The position numbers and the translations under genes are program-made. Below, piece by piece: positions 12,115-26,922 of a DNA stretch of 64,000 nt (position 1 is its first letter; each line of letters begins with the position of its first letter). The stretch is from Strigamia acuminata (lineage: Eukaryota; Arthropoda; Chilopoda; Geophilomorpha; Linotaeniidae): NCBI GenBank assembly GCA_949358305.1, contig OX442315.1, positions 27,802,427-27,866,426 of the forward strand, read 5' to 3'. A model generated the notes under the pieces. The model was given only the letters and a program-made list of their open reading frames with translations, searched no databases and was not told the DNA's origin.

Positions 12115-15100
12115 GCGAGGCGTGAGGGTGGCGTGCAGTGCAGTGCAGGCAAGGGAGGCGTGATTGGATTTTCTCTGCAGGAAGCACGCGCGCCGTTGCC
12201 AGGTGGCAGCAGCTGTGAAATGGCGCCTCAACACCCGTCTCCCCCATCCATCCCATCACTTTACTTTATCCCCGCGTTTCTTTTCTCTTCTTTCCTTTAT
12301 TTTGTAAATCTTAATCAGATTTTTGCTTGTACGTTGACCTCAGAAATTTTCGTGTTATCGAGGTTGGGTGTCATTAATGGAAGGGACAAGGGAGTTTTAA
12401 TTGCACTTGAGAGGCTGATTGGTCGCGGGCTAATTAATTGTGCGTGTGTCTCGCCTGCGGGTCTCCGTCCGACTTCATTAACCTGTTGGGTCGTGGTGAA
12501 ACACCTGGCTGTGACAGGTGCGTGGCACTCGACAAGCCTTTGCAGGAATTTTAAAAAGGAAGGAAGGAGAAAGAAGAGCGAAGTGGAAAACCAATAAGTG
12601 GGAGTGGTTTTGCAGTGATAAATATCGTAGGATCCAGCCGAATGAAATGTTTGTGTGCGCGTGCTGATGTTCTCACCGTAATTGGGCCTTCGTCTCCGCT
12701 TCAAATGTGATCCTGCGGAATTTGTTTGGGTATTGGATGCAAATTTGTTCATGTTGCGTCCTCGAGGCGATGGGCGCGATGGCACATTATCGTTCAGGTG
12801 TGGTTTGTTTACCTCGACCACGGACGAGCCGAGATAAGGAATGGCACTGGCAGCATGGCGTCATTTGGAGGCCCCGAGCAAAAGCGCATGATTAAACACG
12901 GATCGTTAATGAATTGAAACCATGTTTAAGGCCGGCAGGGGCGGCGAAATCCTGACCGGGTTCCGCGGTCAGCGTGCGATGATCGCACGGCCAGCAGAGG
13001 CGAAGGCTAATTACTGTTAATTAAGCGCCGCTTTTGGCGCTGGAGAGGTGAGGAGCAGCGGCTGGACTTAATGGCCAGTTGAGGCTGGCCTCGGGGTCGA
13101 GTTTACAACTCGAGCCGCCAAGGAGTGCTTGGTCCACCTGTTGTGGCCAAAGAAGATGGAATTAAATGCGTAGTAAGGTGTGAATGTTGGGCGGAGAAGA
13201 AGCAGAGTGAGCGGAATGGATTTATCGAGCAAAGTGGTGAAAATGAGTGGAGACGCCAAGAGAAAAATCCTTCCAGCTCATAAAGTTAATGCACTTGGCT
13301 TCGAGTCTCGTTAACCCTCCCTTCCATTTCTCGCGGGAAGTGCCTCTTGTATAAAATGGTTGCGCACGCGCTCGCGTACTGTGATGAGTCCCAAAGGGGT
13401 TAGAGAGAAGGAGCCATTATCCTCCTTTGCTTGCACCTCCTCTCCCTACTCCTCATCCCCGCCTTTCTCCGTTGCTTTCTAATGCCGTGTTGATTTAGCC
13501 TTTTAATGGCGTCGCCTGTGCTCACGTAGTGGTTAAGAGCGCTCGGGGTTTCGTCTGGTTTGCAATTAAAAGCGACTCATAAATTACATTGCTCCATGTC
13601 CTCAACTCGTGTCACAACTTTATCCCTCGCTCTTCAGCTTCATCTCTTACAATTTGACCCCAATCTTCTGCGTCTTCTCATCTCATTGCATTGTTTGCTC
13701 AAACTTTGTACATTTAAAAAAAAAGCTACCAAATTCTATCAAACTTTGCATAAACTTTATTTTTTTGTTTAACTTTTAAAAACGTTTCGTTTTCGCCCAC
13801 CCTTCTTTTCTTTATCTGAAATATGACACCGAGATTTGTGTGTAAACCACGTGTTGTGGGCGTCATGGTGAAAAGGATCCTCCGACATAACTTTGCTTTT
13901 GTTCGCTTGTCACGCAAGAAAGGGTTGACTGGTGAGAGCTTAAAGGGTTAGACAAGACACTGACGCCATTTGCATGTTGTGGGCGAGCGATGATTCATAG
14001 CGGCCGCTCAGACGGAAGGTGAAAGGGGCACGAAGGAGAGTGAGAAGGGAAGGAGAAGGAGAATGAAGGGATACACGTATAAGGGCTTATCATTGGTGGA
14101 TTAAAAGGAAAGGAGGCGGTCAGAATTCATTAGTGCTCTTATCAGGAGGAAAAGTCTTTGAGGCAATTGCAATGTACAAAGTCTTTAAGAAATGAAGAAG
14201 ATTCCTTTCTTATTTTTCCACCCCTGCGGCGATAATGTCGCGCATGATGAGGCACCGGAAGTGATCTAGCATGCTGGGAAATGAGTTTGGTAAACCCCCT
14301 CCTGAGTAGCAGGAAGAGCGTAAGGGAGAGACTTTACCAGAGGAAATGCAGATACCGTAATATATGTGGGCTTGTGTAAAGTTTTACGCACCAAAACTTT
14401 ACGCGCTTGCGTCCAAAGTTGCCGGGGCATCTTTATGAAGCTATTTCACTACGCTTGGGGATTTTCGGGCTGTTTGTGTGGCTAAGACTCGTATAGAAAT
14501 GACTAGGAGTGGAAAGAAAATCTACCACTCAAAACCTGCGATTCTTAAGCCGTGGAGATGTATCCAGAGTGACCACTAGAGCTGCTGATGCCGGCCGAGG
14601 AAGAAAGGAAGCTGGGAAAAATTGAAGCTGAAATTTAAAGTTGCGGAAAAACAATGGCGGGGGTGGAGAGTTGGACTAAGTCGGTGGTTCAAAGTGCATG
14701 TCGTTGATTGATTGGAAAGCTTCTTCATGTTTGATGGATTGGAACCATCGTCTTTATTGAGCCACAAGGACTGTTGGTTTGCGCGATAATCACGGTCAGT
14801 TCCACTTGAGTGGGAATCTTGACAGGCGCAAGGACAACAAGCGGCGTTCGTCGTGTCATGTGGTCGACTGCTTGCCACTTTTATTGATCGATACCTGCAA
14901 GTTGAAGCGTGCATTCGCGAGACGTTTCTTCTATTCTCGATCGGTTTTGGTGCCATCTGCTGACTTTTCCGCGGAGATTGTGGTTAGTCCGTGGTGCCGA
15001 AAAGGGTCAACACAAAACGGTTGCATTAATTTGTTTACTGGAAGATGATAAAGCGCTGAGGCTGTTAACTTTTTTTCTTCCTTTTTTTTCTCTCTTCGTC

Positions 15101-15824
15101 TGCAACTTCTGCTGGAAAGAGCTGCGTTGGAGTGGAAAAGAAGTAGCTCTGATTCCATAATCCAGAGCAGCACCGACTTGAGTTCACCCAACCAAGAAGC
15201 CCGTAAGGAGAAATGTTGCAGATTCTAGGAGGATGTGGGGTTGAATTGGTGCATCTACGCTCCATCCTTTTCCTTTTTCCTCTTTTTTTTTTGTTTGTAT
15301 GCGAGTATTACTTAGTATAAAAGGTTGGGTAATTACATTACCATTGGCCTAGCTTAAGGGAAAGAGAAAATTAAGTTATTTTTAGTGAATTCTGTCGTGA
15401 AAGTTGGTGCGTGTGTCTGTGAATATGATAGGTGACGGTGTAATTGGAAACGCAGTTACGTCTCGCAGATGAAGGATCAGAGCTTGCGTCTTGATTACTT
15501 TGAGGAGACAAGTAAACAAACTGGATTTTAGTGATTCAGGCAAAACTGCTTAATTACTCTCGTAGCACGAAGGAGGAATTAATTTTTTGCCTTTTTCTTT
15601 TCGAGGACGTGCAAGATAAAAAGCAGCGTTCGTTAATTCATCTTGGAAAAGCTTGTTGAGTATCGGTCGTGTATTTGTTGCATTCATGAATATTTGATGC
15701 TCAAAAGGGATGAAACGTGTTGGATATTCTGGTTTGTTTGTTTTATAAAAAAAAATTTAAGGTTTAAATATTTAAGGCAGTTTTTGATTTCACGACAAAA
15801 TTCGGTTATGTCTGTTATTTTTTG

Positions 15825-15856
15825 TTATATATATATTTATATACATATATATATAT
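15825..15856. repeat. AT microsatellite
   Basis: Interrupted TA dinucleotide run. Confidence 0.8.
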
Positions 15857-15919
15857 TTTTTTCTACAGCATATGTTAAAATTTGAATAAAGTTTTTGTCA
15901 AATCGATACGAGGAGAACA

Positions 15920-15942
15920 TTCTTCTTCTTCTTCTTCTTCTT
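15920..15942. repeat. TTC microsatellite
   Basis: Seven TTC units in a row, within the intron of the GSE1 locus. Confidence 0.85.
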
Positions 15943-18820
15943 TTGGCGTCAATTGATACTCCATCGAGGAATCCTTTTCTCATCTAGAAGAAAAAGGGGA
16001 ATTGGTTGCGTAGCGACAACCAAATCGTTCCTCTTTTCTTTCACTTTTATCTGTTTTCGTCTTCTGTCAAGAGCTAAATGTTTGTTGTTTATTTTCGTTT
16101 GATATTGTGCAAATGATGCGGTTTTATTTACATTACTTTAATAAAGTTGATTTTTATTATACCTTTTTATTGATTTGGCTGAGCTTTAAAGTATTCCTTA
16201 TAAATTGGAACATCTTAGGGGAGGGGGAAAAAAGTAATCTTTATCGACAAAATATTTTTTTTATTATTATTTCCTGCAACGCGAACCTTTTTAAAGAGCA
16301 AACCTTTCATATACATTAACAAGAATTGTCATGTAGTATACAATAGAGAGAGACTTGCTGTAACAGGAATGACAGTGGGGAAAAGGAATGAGGAAAATAC
16401 AGACAAACCGAGTTATGCAGTGAAGTCGCGTTTATTCCAGGCGGAGCTTTTAGCTTTTGTCGCACAAACTGACAGGAAATAAAGGGGTTTTCATTTCAAT
16501 GTCTACGTAATAACGATTGGACTGTCATAAAGAATGATGATTTATTTACTTTTCTCTTTTGATTCTGTCTGGTCAAATATGGGTCAGGATAAACAAACAA
16601 GTTTGTTGCCATGCACGACAGTCGCTACGATACCTGAGAGGAAATAATTTGATACCTTCGAGGCGGAAAAAAAAACCGGAAAGGGGCGTAAAGGTTTCTT
16701 TACTTGACCATACATAATTGTAAGTTTAGGGTGGAATTAATTTTCCCACTTGGTTACAGAATGAGGCACAAAGAAATAGAGATCATTAAAAATGCACAGT
16801 CGATCCTTAGGGAGCAATGCGTGCAATTGAGCGGCGAATAAAACTAAGTGGAAGCGAGCTGGAAATTAAAACGCGTCGCAAGACGCCTTTTATTTTCTGA
16901 TTCTTCTCTTTCTCTTCCATTTTGCCCCCTTTTTCGAAACGCTGTTTGAAGGAACCGGTCGCCTCCCCCATCTCTAATAACGAATCCCCGAGGGTTGGGC
17001 GTGGAGTGCTCTCGATAATGAACGGATTGAAACGCTGGGCGCCACCTGTGCGAGTTGGCTTCATCAAAGGCTGTTAGGATGAGTCGGGAAAGGGAAGATA
17101 GAGGTGTATGGCTGCTTAGCAACCTAATGAACAAGCTGATTGGTCGATGGATTGTTTTTTTTTTAACATTTTTATTTTTTATTCTCGGATGAAACGTGAT
17201 GAGATGATGAAAGGGCATGTAATTTTCCTCTTTTAAGGGTTTTAGGCATGCTGGTTTGGACGGAGTAATATTGTGTGCCTATTGTTCTTAAGGAACCTCA
17301 TTAAGGTAATGGTCCATAAACGTCTTCTCGATGGCGGAGCATTAAGTTGACACTCCGGAAAAGAGGTGTCTTGCACACTTCCCTTTGCTTTGTGACTACT
17401 ACACTAGATTTTTATTTAATGGCGAAGGGGAATGAAATACAGTTAGTAAATTGAGTGTGTGTATGTGCGAGTGTGTGGGTGGGCGACGGATGGAGAATGC
17501 CTTTTGGTTGGGTTCGTGGAAAAGGTCGTTCTAGCTTCTGTTGACTGGAAGAAAATAGCTAAAAGTTCCCTCTTGATAAATCACTGCTCAACATCTTAGT
17601 GGTGCTTGTCTGGGTCACGTAAAGCTGAAGGTGTAGGGTGGACGCCAGACGCGCCACTAGCCCCTGGGGGTGGGCGAGATAGTTAGAAATAAAAAACAAG
17701 GATGGACGCGACCCATCTGTCTAGTTGGTGGCATGGCATGGCAGGCAGGTGGTGATTCATCTAACTGGTTATTAAAAGTTGTTGTAAAATAGGCGCCGTT
17801 TTTATTGCTCACTCACTCTAATATTCTTTCACTGGACCAAGTGAGGGCTTTTGACCTCGGGAGTCAGCTGCCTGATGTTTGGAGGTCAGAGGCCCTCCAT
17901 GGGGGAGCTGAAGGGAACGAGAAAATTGGGATGGATTAAATTCTGGGGATTTTAAAAGAAGGGGGGGAAAAAATCCTTTCACAAACGTGTGATTGAAGTA
18001 TTGATCAGAAGATTTACGAACGAGGTAAATAATTTTTTATTTTTTTTTCAATTATTTTATTTTATTTCGTTTTATTTTGAGGTTATACGTACTTTTTTTC
18101 CGGGTTGTTGGGGATTGAATTTTGTGTGCTTGCACCTGTCATTCTGGCTTTTATGTGCCGAGCTGTGAGTGTGTTGCTTGTGTGTATATTGGCTGTCGTT
18201 ATATATGGCGGTTGCATCATATTTTACGAGCGATTCGCAGCTGCTCCCTCGAGGGAGGTAAAAGTAGAGAGATCCCTGGGCAGCTGCATCGTAGTCAGAG
18301 GAAATGGGTGGCTGCTTGAATAGGAGGAGAATGATGATACGCATGCGTGACAGCTCCCATTTCTTCTTCACAGACTTCAACTGTAGCATGGACGAAATTT
18401 AGTAGCCCGTCTGACAGGGGATTTGAAGAAACGGTTCCACTCGAATGGAAGTGATTTTTGAGTACGTGAAGATTTTTTTCCCGATGCATCTCCAATTGTT
18501 TCCTTTTGTTTGTGTTGTTGTTGTTGTTTTCTTTTGTTTTTTTCATCATGGCAAAGGTGGTTTCTCATTTGCCCTTTGGTATTGTGCCATGTCGCCGTTG
18601 ATCTGATGGCTTTGTTTTCGTTGTCAGTGACATCGGCATTGATTTTTTCTCCCCCTCTCACTCAACCACCACGTGATAACCAAACAACTGGAGTCAGGTA
18701 GGGGCAGAGGAAATGATGCTCATACCGTACTCTTCCGCTCTTCGTGGAACCGTGAGAATGAAACGCAGTTTTTGTAAAGTAAATTAAAATTTTGAAATGA
18801 AGTTAAAAATAGAATGTTTT

Positions 18821-18842
18821 ATATGTATATATATATATATAT
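18821..18842. repeat. AT microsatellite
   Basis: TA dinucleotide run followed by an A run. Confidence 0.8.
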
Positions 18843-20094
18843 AAAAAAAATTACAATTTTTAAAAAAAAGGAAGTTTTTGAAATGCATAAACCTTGAGAC
18901 ATTTGTTCTTCCATTTCATCGATTTCCATTCCCTTCCCCCTTTTTTTTTTATTCTTCTTAGTTGAACCAAAGTGAGCATAAAACTCTCGCTTGAGCAATC
19001 TCGTGGCCTGCCTTCTTTTTTTCTTGCCTCAGTGATCAATGGGAAGCGATTTTCATGTTCAGAACGGAAGACGGAAGGATAGGGAGGAATCTTGCCGAGT
19101 CATCTCATGACCCTGCCTGGGATAGAGGTCACCTATCAAATCTCAACTTTAGTGATGACTTGAGTTAACTCATTCTAAGAGATGGAATTATCACCTCTGT
19201 TGTTGTTGTTATTTTTTTTCTTTGCCAATGGTTTTTTTTTTTTAGTCTCACATGTTGTAACAGATGGTATTAGAAAAAAAAGTTGAGTATGTACGTGACA
19301 TGTGCTGTTTGAAGTTGGATTCGGTTCTGAAATGAAGCGCGTCTCCTATTGGGAGTTCGGAGTAGCACAGTTGTCCAGATAGTATGCACATGTCTGAAAT
19401 TTTGATATCGGTTTGACGTGAGGTCATGATTCTTGATCAAAGTCCCTTATCTAGTTTCTATAACACGCCATGTCATTTGTATTTCATTCCACACATGCCT
19501 TGACCGGCCAAAATTCATTGGCGATCACGTTTAACGAGTCGAATTACGGATATTTTTTTCCTATGTGTCATCATTAGCAATTCACAGGAAGAAGACCACA
19601 ATAGGAGTGTTTGATTCGGGCGTTAGCCGCCAGTCGGCAGCAGCGACGGCTGTGCTCGTGTGTGGTGGGGCGTGTTGGTGGAGTCGGTCGTGCATCCGGC
19701 GATCGTTGCAGGCGCGCGGAGGCGCTCGTTGAGCTTGTTTATGTAGCATCGGCCGCTCCCTTTACATTTGAGGGCCTCGTGACACGGAATAATGATGGCG
19801 GTTGCCGCTTGGTGTCTCTAGTACGTTCGTTTTTTATCCCGGCCAGTGGCACGAGCCGTTGCACACACCTGTCTTTTGTTCTAGCTGAAGGGATGACGCG
19901 ACAGAGGTTTCGAGGGGCGTTTAACGATAGGATTACTCAAGATAACAAGTGCCATGCTTCACCACAATCAGGTGGAAAAGGCATCGTCGTCTAGCGTCTA
20001 AGATTTTTAAGTGTTTTCAACGGTCACCACGGCCACTCGTACAAAGTCAGCGTTTTTTCCTCCCGCCACGTTGGCGGGCCTCGTTTCTTCAGGC

Positions 20095-20110
20095 ATGTTC
20101 TTCTATCCAG
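20095..20110 (+). CDS. Possible micro first exon (MFFYP) of the GSE1 homologue
   Basis: An ATG followed by four codons and one base (MFFYP, then G) meets a good donor (TATCCAG then GTAAAT). The phase is again 1, matching the common exon at 32615. It lies at the 3' edge of a CpG-rich, AT-poor island (19.6-20.1 kb) that could be a promoter plus 5' UTR. The coding part is so short that chance is a serious alternative. A similar ATG-donor pair occurs near 28.8 kb without a CpG-rich setting. Confidence 0.25.
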
Positions 20111-23100
20111 GTAAATAAACAAATAAATCAAGCGATAAATAAATGAAATCTTTCCTTATTGAATAGAGATAAAAGATTGTGGGAAAATGCGTAGGAGTTT
20201 CGGCTTTGTTTTCCTAGCATGGGGCGCGAAAGAGTAAAGCATGTGATTAATGTCACGGCCAGGTGAAAGGTGCATTGCTTGCAGCCGTGGCCTTTGGCTT
20301 TGCGGCCGCACGCGGCCAAAGCCGACCTCCCATCGGCGCCACTGACCCAGGCATTCCTGGCTGGCGACCCGCACTTAACCCCACAGCGAACGATGTGTGG
20401 TTGAGAAGCCAATACTCGCGCTTTGCTCAAAACATTGCACTTTTCTCACAATAGCAAATGAAAATGTTGTGCTAGCAAAGAAAAGAAGGGAAAAGTAAAT
20501 ACGCGAGCATTGATTGATTTGTTTGCAAACTCGGTGGATTTGCAATGCTTTTTCGATTAGCATCTTACAAATACAGAAGCAGCGGCTTTCAGCTTTCACA
20601 CACGACTTGATGGGAGTAATTTTTTCTTCAACACAACATTAGTTTGCGTGGTCAGACTTAGCCGGCGAATGCCAATTTGACTAGTCCAATTACAGCGGGA
20701 ATTAGACACCTAGTGTTGCATACCAATTGGATAACATAACAAGAGTGGGAATGCTGCTAGGGAATGGAAAAATTTGCATTTTTACAACCCTTGCAGATAA
20801 TTTATGTGAACAGTAATTTTATCTACCTGACACTTTAAACTTGACTCTGTGTTTACTTAGTTGCTATTTTATCACTTGTCTATGTAAATATCCGTGCGAG
20901 ACTACAATAGACTTGTAATTTAAGTCTAATTAAGGGACTGACTGCGAAGTGTATTTATACATGTAATAAATAATCGAAGTAGCCATATTTGCTGTCATTT
21001 GCCAACATCCTGTTTTTTTGTACATACACACTCTTCCTTCTTTCTGCACAGTGTTGTTGATCGGTGGCAGTTGCAGTTGGGGGTCAGGCCTTGAAGTGTT
21101 GAGGCCGCGTCGGATGACAGCAGGCAGTTCGGAAATGACATTCTGTCAGGCACGATAAAAATCATGAGAGGGGGGTTGGGGGTTTATATCGTGACCCCAT
21201 AATCCACCAGCAACCACCACACACCACACGACTATAGGAAAGAGAGAGACCCATTCTTTTTCACTCCCTTTTTCCTGTGCACGCATGCGTTGTCGCGCGC
21301 TGGGTTGAAGCTCATCTATAACAGGTCACGCATGGGCCTTTGTTCTTTCGGGCGCTGGCCGATCGGCGCTACCGTGTGGGTTTCACGCCTGGCTGGCTGG
21401 CTACAGTGGAGGCGGCAAATCAGCGGTGCATGATGGTAGCCATTCTTTCTTCTACCACACACTTCACCTCTTTGACGGCCCCACTCGACGTCTCCTGAGA
21501 GACATCGATTTATCAGAACAGTGCGTGCACCGTTGCAAACTGTTCGTGACACGTTATCCGCATGTGGTTTCTTCTTTTTTTTATTTCTTTTTTTATTATT
21601 ATTTTTTTTATTATTTATTTATTTATTTATTTTTTAAAAGTTTTTTATTATTTTTTCAAATGGATTTCATGGTTTAATTTACTTTTTGACCATCGATTTA
21701 GCGAAAGGACAAATTTAATGTGGTGTGCATTCGGGTTACCTAGCCATTGCGTCCGATTATTATTTTTTCTTCTTCCGTGTTTTGATTCTGGTTGCAGCGC
21801 TTTTGTTTATTGTATGACTATTCACACGGTTGGAGGGTGGGTGGGTCGTGCGCTTGATTGCACTGTTGCAGCAAGGTTTTTGGAGCAGCTGCTGCTCTTT
21901 GCCACTTCCTCTCGCCTCGTGGCCTCTATAATTAACAGATTGTATTCTTTCATCTCGTTCTCTCTCTCGCTCCCTATCGGTGTGAATGCGCACGCGTTAT
22001 GAATATCAGCAAGTGCATTGAGCCAACCTGCAGGGGCAGTGAGGGGCTGCGTTTATTGATCGATCATCATCTCCGGCATCCATGATTCATTGTGTGGCTT
22101 GTTTTTCGCATTGCCTTTTCCTGGCAAAGTGGGAGGGACTGTTGTGTGTTCATATTGATTGCGAATATACAAATCGTCTCTTCTCATATGGCATCTATTA
22201 CCCATCTTCTTTCCTCGCCATCTCTTAACAGTTTTTTTTATTTTTTTTTATTTTTTATTTTGTCAATTGATTTTTTTTTCCGTTTTTTTTTTTTTTTTTT
22301 TTTTCTAAACTTGGTTCTTGCTACCGCATTGCAATTGAATAGTGAAACGTTCACTCCATGTTTGTCAGCTTGTTTGAACACCTGGAAACTATTAAAAACC
22401 ACGTGTAATAATATTTTTGATATACGGAAAAGAAATATTTTGCTTAAAAAAAATTAAATAAATAAATAAATTGTGTGCATATATATTCAGTAATTAAAAA
22501 AAAAGGTACAAGTGGGTCGACCACAAACAAGTAGCTGTGTGATGATAGCAACGGGTTCGTTAAATTAAACAATATTCAAGTTTCCGGTTTTGGTTTACGT
22601 TCAAGGTGTCACGAAGGTGCAATCAGGTGATTGCACGTTTGAATATGTCGTAAATAAGAGAGAAAAAATGAGGTGAAAATAGAGTGCAACGAGTGATTAA
22701 AATTGAATAGATGCATGTTAGCGAGGGAAATAAAAGGAAGGTTTGCGTGTTGCGCCTCGTAAAAGTTGTGCTGTTGGAAATCAATGTCGGGGGCGATTCT
22801 TGTTGTCGATTTTTTTTGACGTAAAGAAGTGAAGGTTTGCGTGCGCGCAATCGTGGAGAGTTGTCTGGGTCGAAGGCAGAGTTTCTACCTGGAAAAGGAG
22901 TCGTCTTCGCTTGCACGAGGACGGGTGCGGTGGATAATAGCACGCGGGAGACGCCCACTTTTCCTCCGAACGACCAAAGGTGGAGATTGACACGTTTTTG
23001 GATCGACTCCAGGAGTATTGATGCATAGGTCACTTGAGACGTGTGGATTTATTATTTACGATTTGCTATTTCTTCTATTGATGTTTAATATCTGAGTTTT

Positions 23101-26100
23101 AAAGGAATGGAATTTCATTTAGGGCTTAGAAATAAAGAAGGGAAAAAAAGTGGCGATTTAAAAAAAAATGGAACTTAATGAGGAATATTTTTATGACCTT
23201 TTGTTTTGATCGCCATTTTGCAGTTTTTACTATGGCTTAAATTTTTATTTTATTGCTGTGTTTAATAATTATAATGAAATGATAATTACGAGCTAATGCC
23301 CTTCTTTATGGCTCTTTATGAAGCTAGGTTCATGATTTTTATATTTTTTTTAAGATTTTATTTACAAAAGTGCTTTGAAAATTTGAATTAGGCTTAGATT
23401 GAATGGGCTGCTTCTATGGGCTTTTGTGATGAAAATCATTGGGCGCTGCCTAGCGGTTTGACGTTGACTCTTCTTTGTTACTGCAAGCTTCACGAAACTT
23501 GCCTGTACATAGGATTGATTCCGTTTATTATTTTTCGACTAAAATAAAGCTTTTTACTATTATTTTTACAGAAATACTGCAAATAATTGCCGTGCAATTA
23601 CAACAGCTGCTAATTTTTGCTTTTTTTTGACGCCAGAATTGTAAAATAATAATTTTTCGCAGTTTTAAACTTATTGAATAATATTTTAAATGAGAATTTT
23701 TTTTGTGTCTAAACACGTATCCAATAGTAACAGCATTGTTACGTGATGTCACTTAGGGATTAAAGTGACATTTCAGGGACTTTGTAATGGAAATAGTGTA
23801 AACTGTTTAATTAATTAGGCATTCGGCACCTCAATGAAATTAGAAACACGACTCTCTCTTGGAGAGAAAGAAACGAGGAAAATAAAAAGAGTAATTTTGA
23901 ACATAATTGGCATTGGAATTTTTGGGTAACCATAGCAACTCATCTTAACGGATCGAGAAATGAAGCCGGGGATCAGAGAAGACAATGGCAAGGAGATTAG
24001 TGCGCCCAACCACGGCGACTTATCAGAGTTTCGCGCGATATTGAATAGAAAGCCATGCGCGTCCTTTGAAAAGGGACATGTGGAGATTTGAAAGAAGAGA
24101 AGATTGCAACGATGCAATGGTGGCTAACATGCTCTTCCCCTTTCTCATTGCCGGTGCTTCTTAATCCGCCCACAGTCATTATCAAGAGCCGAGGGGGAGA
24201 GCACGAGAAAGAATTCAATTTTCTCCGCACGTGCACACACCTGGTTTTTGTAAAAGACGTTGTAATGTATCGAGGTAAAAGGGTTTCATCTCACCCCCCA
24301 TTCCCTCCTCCTCCTCCTCCCCCGCTTTACTGTTTTTTCTTTTGTGTACTTAAAGAAGACGTGCAAGTCCACAAGTGGTCAGTTGTGTTTCCCAGTGGAC
24401 AGTTTGCTCGAACGATTCGTTCATTGGTGATAAGCGAATGGTCACTTGTTGGGTGAGTGCGCCCTCTCGCCCTGGTCAGTTGGGGTTACGACAGATAGGT
24501 AGTCCGGGTTCTGCCAATGATCCATTCACGAGAGTCTTGTGAGGCCAGCGTTTTATGGCTCATATTTTTGTGCGCGCCTCGCCCTTGCTTGTCTTTTCAC
24601 TTCTCTCCCGGGGCCGCTCGATCGATGAACGCGAGAAAGGAATGGGATGTGGGTGAATGGAGTATGTAAGTGGTGCGCGCATCTTTGCCGCACCACTCCC
24701 AACGGGTTGAGATGCGTGGGTGTAATCTGACCATCAGTAACTGTGATATGGAAAGACAGGAATAGTGAGAGAAAGCCGAGCAATAACACCAGAGCGTTGT
24801 CGCTCTACCAGAGCGGAAGTTGGCGCTTGCCAGAAAAATAAATGTTCACCACATGCCGAGGGGTTTTTTTTTTCTTTTTTCTTTTTTTTCTCGCTCCCTT
24901 TTTCACTCCCTTCGTGCAGGGTGCGGCGTAGATGGGCAATGCTTGATTGGCCGCACTTTTTGGCGCAATTAGAGGAGAGTGGTTTATTAACTTAGTGATA
25001 TGTTTCGGCGCGAAGCAGGTGATTAGAGAAATCAAAAAAGAAGCCAGATTTGATAGGTGGCGCCACTAAAATAGTGAAAAATGATATCCAGTGACCCTCA
25101 TCGTACACTTTTAGACTTTTTTATATTAATTTTTTTTTTTGACGAAAGGAATCTCTTTGTGTTGTTTCAAATGAAACTTGTCTTACATCTGCTGTCATTT
25201 CTCTCTTTACCCACTTTCTTGCTATAATTGCTTTTGATGAGTATCAACATCTCTGCTGGCTCATCCACCTAATGAATGTTAATTATACCTGCATTTTGGT
25301 GGCAGATATGAAAAAAAAATCGTAGACAATGCTGCAGGGCCTAATAAAATACATGGCGATACCAAGGGCGAACGATCGTGCGTGAAAAGCTAGCGGCGAC
25401 ATTTCTTTTTTTTTATTATTGTTTTTTTTTTTATTTATTTTTTTACTCCCTCATCGTTTTTCTTCTGTTCGAGCAAGGTAGTAATTAGAGGGTGTGAGAG
25501 AAACGAGTTGTAAATCAAGGGAAAAAGAAAGGTCTTGCGCTTGAGTATTCGTGACCTCGTGATGAAGCGCATCTCCCATTGCCCTCCAGTGGCTTGTGCT
25601 ACCTGTGATGCCTACGCCCTTTTCCTACGAGGTTTCGCACGTATTGCTCATGTTTCCTGCTTGACTTTTGGCCCGCCCCCAAACCGGCGTGCACAAATGG
25701 ATCTTCCTGCTTTTTATTACAGAAGGAATGTTGTGAGATATGCAAAATTATATGGGAAATAATTTTTCTTTTACTCTGGAGGATGAGTTTTATTATTATT
25801 GTTATTTTTTTTCTATTTTTTTTTTTTTTTTTTTGTTTAATCTTTAAAATGCCGGAAATTTTAGAATTTACGAAGCGTGATTATTATTTTTGCATGCTTA
25901 GTTTGAACTTGAGAATTGAGTAGGCGGTAACAAAAGGCTTCTGCGTGTAATTTGTGGGATTTTTGAGAAAATAAATTTAGGTCAAATGTAAACAGCTTTT
26001 TTTTGTAAGTTTTTTTTTTTTAGAAATCTGTTATGTATTTTACACTTTTGCACGAGGAAGTTGGTTTTAATTAATTTAGTCATTTCTAGTGCAAATATTG

Positions 26101-26894
26101 ACGTTTTAAAATTTTAGTTTCTTTTCAAAATTTCAAATTGAACATGAAAATAAAATAAAAATACCCAAAACCTCTGTTTACAATCTGATTTTAATTTTCA
26201 ACTTGAAATTTAATCATCCGCTTATAATAATTGGTTTTAGGTTTATTTTGGCGAGCAATTTTGCACTAAACCGCTTTACAAACAGCTTTTTTTCAAAAAA
26301 AAAAATAAAAAAATTATTTATGAAGTATTTTTTTTCCACTTTTTTATTTCTTTATTTTTTAATTCAGTTACGGTTGAAGGATTTACTATATTTTCAGTTG
26401 GGAACGGGTGGTTAGAAGGGTGTGTAATGTTTTTAGAATGGATCTATTATGATAGCGGTGCGTGCCGTTTTCCCTCGGACTAATACGTAATCCTTAATGT
26501 CAGACGGTTCTTGGATATTTTGCATAATTCCCAATGGGTTGCTTCCTTTACGAAAGATGCCTGCCCCTGTCTTTATGGCCCGTAAAAATGGCAACGAATG
26601 AGTGCGAGCGACTAGAAAACGGCGTGTAATGCATAATTAACATGTTGACACGACTGAAAATTTCCCTTCTTCCTTTTATTTACACTGCTGAAATTTAAAA
26701 CCTGAAACGCATTTTTTTTTTCATTCCCTCCAACGGTGGCAATTCTGTCTCGCACCCCTCCCTACTCTCTTCTCTTTCTTCCTTTCTCCATAATATTCGG
26801 ACCTTTGATCCTTAACCCAGTCGACCTCCTGATTCGGTAGTTCCACATTATTCTCTCCCTTCATCCATCAAGACTGCTTTTTGGCAGTGAACTC

Positions 26895-26922
26895 GATGGG
26901 ATGGGATGGGATGGGTGATGGG
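26895..26922. repeat. GATGG minisatellite
   Basis: Four to five consecutive 5-base GATGG-type units. Confidence 0.75.

Larger units (their letters stand above)
8148..20094. other. Large intron region of the GSE1 locus
   Basis: About 12 kb without a supported gene. It contains a 48-bp tandem duplication near 9.9 kb and simple repeats near 12.1, 15.8, 15.9 and 18.8 kb. There are scattered CpG-richer islands (about 11.8-12.2, 12.9-13.1 and 19.6-20.1 kb) that may be regulatory. Longer ORFs in these islands, such as 209 codons from 11968 and 127 codons from 19611, have no domain resemblance or splice context and look fortuitous. A short perfect inverted repeat with 7-base arms sits near 12,970-12,990. 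Confidence 0.5.

Noticed and set aside
11968-12597. 209-codon + strand ORF in the GSE1 intron
   Set aside because: Composition follows a GGAGAA microsatellite and GC-rich DNA. There is no domain, and opposite-strand frames of similar length are present.
12315-12821. 168-codon - strand ORF
   Set aside because: Shadow of the same GC-richer stretch; no recognisable family or splice context.
19611-19994. 127-codon + strand ORF in a CpG-rich island
   Set aside because: Arg/Val/Gly-rich translation typical of CpG-rich non-coding DNA. Better explained as promoter or 5' UTR.
21562-22002. 146-codon + strand ORF with long Phe/Ile/Tyr runs
   Set aside because: The start is the translation of a T-rich tract, and no conserved sequence follows.
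22623-23033. 136-codon - strand ORF
   Set aside because: No domain resemblance and no plausible splice or promoter context.
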